DNA from: Alphaproteobacteria bacterium
GTDB lineage: Bacteria > Pseudomonadota > Alphaproteobacteria > Micropepsales > Micropepsaceae
Direction: 5' to 3'
Length of the DNA: 7,521 nt
Assembly: GCA_019508105.1 (NCBI GenBank)
Contig: JAEKMB010000289.1
Coordinates: 1 to 7,521, forward strand
Every line of letters starts with the position of its first letter. Positions within the stretch are counted from its first letter, which is position 1. The position numbers and the translations under genes were made by a program. Shown here piece by piece: positions 4,928 through 7,521 of the stretch. The notes under the pieces were generated by a model. That model searched no databases, was not told where the DNA came from, and was given only the letters and a program-made list of their open reading frames with translations.

Positions 4928-7425
4928 GCCTTGACGGTAAAGCTCCTGGGATTTTCGCCGGCCAGCCAGCGCTCCCACATTTGGCTATAGGCCGCCTCGA
5001 TATGTTTGGTGAAAGCAGCGGTGTCGAACAGGGCGCAGCTTGGCTTGTTCTTGGCCAGCTTGTCCCGCAGCTTTTTGAGTGTCTTGGCGTCGCTGGCCAA
5101 CTTGACCGCCAGCGCCTCGAAATCGGCGGCGCTTTCTGTGATCAGTTCGGGCAGGCCCGCGGCCTTGAGCAGGCTGGCGGCAACCCGGCCGGGAAAGGTG
5201 GTGCCCATCTGCGTGATCAGCGGCACCCCGGCCCATAGCGCATCGCTGCCGGTGGTGTGGGCGTTGTAGGGCAGCCCGTCCAGAAAGAGATCGGCCAGGC
5301 TCAGCCGCGCCAGGTGCAGGTCGGTGGGCAGTTCGGCCGCGAATACCAGCCGCTCGGGCGCCACGCCGCGCGCGGCGGCTTCCTTGCGCAGATTGTCGGC
5401 ATAAGGCGCCGGGCTTTCCAGCAGCCACAACACGCTGCCATCCACCTGTTTGAGAATCCGCATCCAGCTATCGAAGGTGGCCGGCGTCAGCTTGTAGGCA
5501 TTGTTGAAATTGCAGAACACGACGCCGGTCTCCGGAAGTCCTGCTTCCGGTCGGCTGGGAACATGCGCCATCGGACGGCCCCGGTCGTCATTGGCCTGGT
5601 AGCTGCCGGGCAGGGTGACCACTTCCTCGTCATAAAAGCCGTATTCGGCCGGCGGGATCACCGTCTGGTCGGCGATGATGTAATCCATATAGTTCGTGCC
5701 CAGGGTGGCGGGAAAACCAAGATAATTGACCTGCAGCGGCGCGGCGCGCTGGGCGAAGACCCCCATCCGGGCATCGCCGAAATAGCCGTTAAGATTGACC
5801 AATATGTCGATCTCCTCGGCGCGGATGCGGCTGGCGGCTTCGCCGTCATGCATCTTGCCGATATCGATCCAGCGCTCGAAGGATTTTTCCAGCCGGGCGC
5901 GCAGTTCGCTGCCGTCATTGACGCCGCTGTCCAAGGCAACCAGCTCGAACTTGTTGCGGTCATGGCGCTCATAGAGGCCGGCCATCAGAATGGCGGTGGC
6001 CTGCTGGCGGAATTCGCCCGATAGATAGCCGACGCGGATTTTCTTGTGCGCCTTGCGGACGGCGGTATCGAAAGGCGCGGCGGGCAAGGCGGGATAGCGA
6101 TCATGGCCCCAGATACGCGAGCAGGTTTGCAGATCTTTGGGATCCTGGCCGATGGCCTGGAAGATGAAAGGCTGCACAATGCGGGCACCGGCGCGCAGGC
6201 CGGTCTCCAGCGCCGCCTTGTCGGTGTCGAAGGCGTGCCAGTCGGCGCAGTACATCCGCATATGCATCAGCTCGCCGCGGGCATAGGGATAATACGGGTC
6301 GAGCGCGATACCGCGCTCCAGGTCGGCCAGCGCAGCCTCGGGTTGCTTCAGGTTCCAATAGCTGTAGCTGCGATTGATCAGCGCCTCGGCATAGTCGGGG
6401 CGGACCTGAAGCGCGCGGCTATAGCACTCCACCGCCTGGACATAATTCTTCATGTCGCGGCACACATTGCCGCGCCAGTTCAACGCCACCGAATTGCCCG
6501 GGTCCCGGAGCAGCACCTGGTCCAGGCTCGCCAAAGCCTCCTCGTGGCGCATCAGGTCGCGCAAAGTCAGGCCGCGGTTGCCCCAGGCTTCGATGAAATT
6601 GGGCTCAATCGCCAGCGCCCGGTCCAGACTGTCCAGGGCTTCGAGCGACCGCTTGAGATTGCGCAGCGCCACGCCGCGATTGTTCAGCATCTCGGCATTG
6701 CCGTGATGCTTGTGCATCACCGCCTCGAAATCGGCCAGCGCCTCGGCGGCGCGTTCCAGGTCCAGCAGGATGATGCCGCGATTATAGGTGGCGTCGACAT
6801 CGGCCGGCGCCAGCGCCAGGGCGCGGTTATAGTCTTCCAGCGCCTGCTCGATCTGGCCCAGAGCGCGCCGCGCCAGGCCGCGATGGGTCAGGGCGCCGGT
6901 ATTGCTGGGTTGCATCACCAGCACGCGGTCATAGCCGGCAATAGCGTCTTCATGGCGCCCCACCGCCGACAATGCCACGGCACGGTTGGCCATGGCGGCG
7001 ACCATTTCCGGCTGCAGCACAAGCGCGCGGTCATAGGACTCCACCGCCAGTTCGAACCGCTGCAAATCGGCCAGCGCCACGCCGCGGTTGTAAAGGCCCT
7101 CGGCCATGTTGGGCTGAATTGCCAGGGCGCGGTCAAAGGCTCCCAGCGCCTCTTCGGGGCGGCCGGCGGCGCGCAGCGCCATGCCGTAATTCATCAGGCA
7201 GCCCAGATCGTTGGGATACACCGACAAAGCATCGCCCAGCAACCGGCAGGCGTCCTCGAAACGGTCCTGCTGCAAGCGCAGAATGCCCAAATAATAGCGC
7301 GGCCCGAACAGCGCCGGATCAGCCTCCAGAATCTGCAGATACAGCGCCTCGGCGCGCGGCAGATTGCCCTGCCGGTGGAGCGCGATGGCTTCTTCGGCCA
7401 TGGCTTTCAGATCCAGAACTTCCAT
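4924..7425 (-). CDS. TPR-repeat protein with OGT/SPINDLY-type (GT41) glycosyltransferase domain
   Basis: An 833-aa protein. Residues about 1-378 are some ten or eleven tetratricopeptide repeats of 34 residues with the recurring pattern NRGxALxxLxRxEEAL...YDRALxxxP, forming a helical protein-binding scaffold. A linker with MYCADWHAFD (391-400) leads to the catalytic half (about 462-820), related to eukaryotic O-GlcNAc transferase and plant SPINDLY, which move a sugar from a nucleotide-sugar to Ser/Thr. Matching motifs are IRVGYLSGEFR (463-473), ILVNLNGY (541-548), LGFPATLGTNYMDYIIAD (569-586), FCNFNNAYKLTP with K645, and HTTG (723-726) before DALWAGVPLIT. The spacing K645 to H723 equals K842 to H920 in human OGT, both nucleotide-sugar contacts. 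The two histidines of the human HPTSHL motif are Q475 and I479 here. No signal peptide or membrane segment is seen. The ATG start is preferred over a TTG seven codons upstream because GAGAAAG precedes it. Its stop overlaps the cupin stop. Acceptor and sugar donor are unknown. Confidence 0.94.
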   Translation of the reverse strand: MEVLDLKAMAEEAIALHRQGNLPRAEALYLQILEADPALFGPRYYLGILRLQQDRFEDACRLLGDALSVYPNDLGCLMNYGMALRAAGRPEEALGAFDRALAIQPNMAEGLYNRGVALADLQRFELAVESYDRALVLQPEMVAAMANRAVALSAVGRHEDAIAGYDRVLVMQPSNTGALTHRGLARRALGQIEQALEDYNRALALAPADVDATYNRGIILLDLERAAEALADFEAVMHKHHGNAEMLNNRGVALRNLKRSLEALDSLDRALAIEPNFIEAWGNRGLTLRDLMRHEEALASLDQVLLRDPGNSVALNWRGNVCRDMKNYVQAVECYSRALQVRPDYAEALINRSYSYWNLKQPEAALADLERGIALDPYYPYARGELMHMRMYCADWHAFDTDKAALETGLRAGARIVQPFIFQAIGQDPKDLQTCSRIWGHDRYPALPAAPFDTAVRKAHKKIRVGYLSGEFRQQATAILMAGLYERHDRNKFELVALDSGVNDGSELRARLEKSFERWIDIGKMHDGEAASRIRAEEIDILVNLNGYFGDARMGVFAQRAAPLQVNYLGFPATLGTNYMDYIIADQTVIPPAEYGFYDEEVVTLPGSYQANDDRGRPMAHVPSRPEAGLPETGVVFCNFNNAYKLTPATFDSWMRILKQVDGSVLWLLESPAPYADNLRKEAAARGVAPERLVFAAELPTDLHLARLSLADLFLDGLPYNAHTTGSDALWAGVPLITQMGTTFPGRVAASLLKAAGLPELITESAADFEALAVKLASDAKTLKKLRDKLAKNKPSCALFDTAAFTKHIEAAYSQMWERWLAGENPRSFTVKA
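6292..7209 (-). repeat. 102-bp coding repeats (TPR array)
   Basis: The DNA shows a 102-base period from the nine best TPR units of the glycosyltransferase. The clearest mark is the NRG codon triplet (seen on the plus strand as gccgcgattg- or gccgcggttg-like) returning once per unit, for example starting at 6673 and 6775. Units have diverged at the nucleotide level, so they look old rather than recently amplified. Two weaker TPR units lie between this array and the start codon. Confidence 0.75.
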
Positions 7426-7429
7426 GGCG

Positions 7430-7436
7430 CTTTCTC
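7430..7436 (-). promoter_or_regulatory. Likely ribosome binding site of the TPR glycosyltransferase gene
   Basis: On the minus strand GAGAAAG, within a purine-rich run, lies 4 bases before the ATG at 7425-7423. It is a weak Shine-Dalgarno but better than anything before the alternative TTG at 7446-7444. Confidence 0.45.
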
Positions 7437-7442
7437 TTTTTC

Positions 7443-7520
7443 TCAAGCCTGTGCGGCGGCTTGGGCCACGGCCAGGGCAGTCATATTCACGATACCCCGC
7501 GCGGTGACCGACGGCACCAT
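7443..7520 (-). CDS. C-terminal end of an unidentified protein (partial)
   Basis: The last 25 codons and TGA stop of a leftward reading frame that continues past the window edge. The visible residues are VPSVTARGIVNM followed by an Ala-rich end TALAVAQAAAQA, which looks like an amphipathic helix. The ATG at the very edge may be an internal Met. I do not recognise the family; too little is visible. It ends 17 bases before the TPR glycosyltransferase ATG, so the two are probably cotranscribed. That it is a true gene is supported by this spacing and by compatible codon use (G/C-ending codons), not by homology. Confidence 0.5.
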   Translation of the reverse strand: MVPSVTARGIVNMTALAVAQAAAQA

Positions 7521-7521
7521 C

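Noticed and set aside
5257..6024. A 255-codon plus-strand open frame opposite the glycosyltransferase domain.
   Set aside because: It is antisense to highly conserved GT41 motifs, has no ribosome site and no recognisable domain.

Overview
This 7.5 kb window is GC-rich and fully packed with genes. It looks like the chromosome of an alphaproteobacterium. The evidence for that lineage is indirect: codon use strongly biased to G/C in third positions, a periplasmic PQQ dehydrogenase with a built-in cytochrome c, and a TPR/SPINDLY-type glycosyltransferase of a kind common in that class. No species can be named from the sequence alone.

Layout: (1) A complete tRNA-Lys(CTT) with an encoded CCA end lies at 7-82 (+). 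(2) An M81/MlrC-type metallohydrolase runs leftward at 73-1563 (-), and its stop codon falls inside the 3' end of the tRNA. (3) A 51-bp gap (1564-1614) separates it from a divergent, tightly spaced rightward run of three genes: a secreted PQQ-dependent dehydrogenase with an inserted cytochrome c domain (1615-3663), a short-chain dehydrogenase/reductase (3673-4374), and a cupin of the 2,4'-dihydroxyacetophenone dioxygenase family (4412-4927). (4) A large TPR protein with an OGT/SPINDLY (GT41-like) catalytic half runs leftward at 4924-7425 (-), overlapping the cupin stop codon by 4 bp. (5) The last 25 codons of an unidentified gene (7443-7520, -) lie just upstream of it and probably share its transcript.

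How the genes may work together: the divergent M81 gene plus the PQQ-DH/SDR/cupin run look like one small catabolic module. A periplasmic oxidation of an alcohol or sugar would feed a cytoplasmic SDR oxidation, a metal-dependent cupin oxygenase acting on a hydroxyketone-like product, and an M81 hydrolase acting on an amide or related bond. The enzyme classes are well supported, but the substrate and the order of steps are inference. No transporter or regulator for the module is visible here. The TPR glycosyltransferase is a separate unit on the opposite strand.

There is no gene-free stretch longer than 51 bp. I found no insertion sequence, CRISPR array, phage gene or convincing strong terminator. 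The most unusual points are the tRNA/M81 overlap, the changed residues in the catalytic motif regions of the PQQ enzyme (Trp to Ala) and of the glycosyltransferase (both His of the OGT HPTSHL-type motif absent), and the gene combination of the putative catabolic module.
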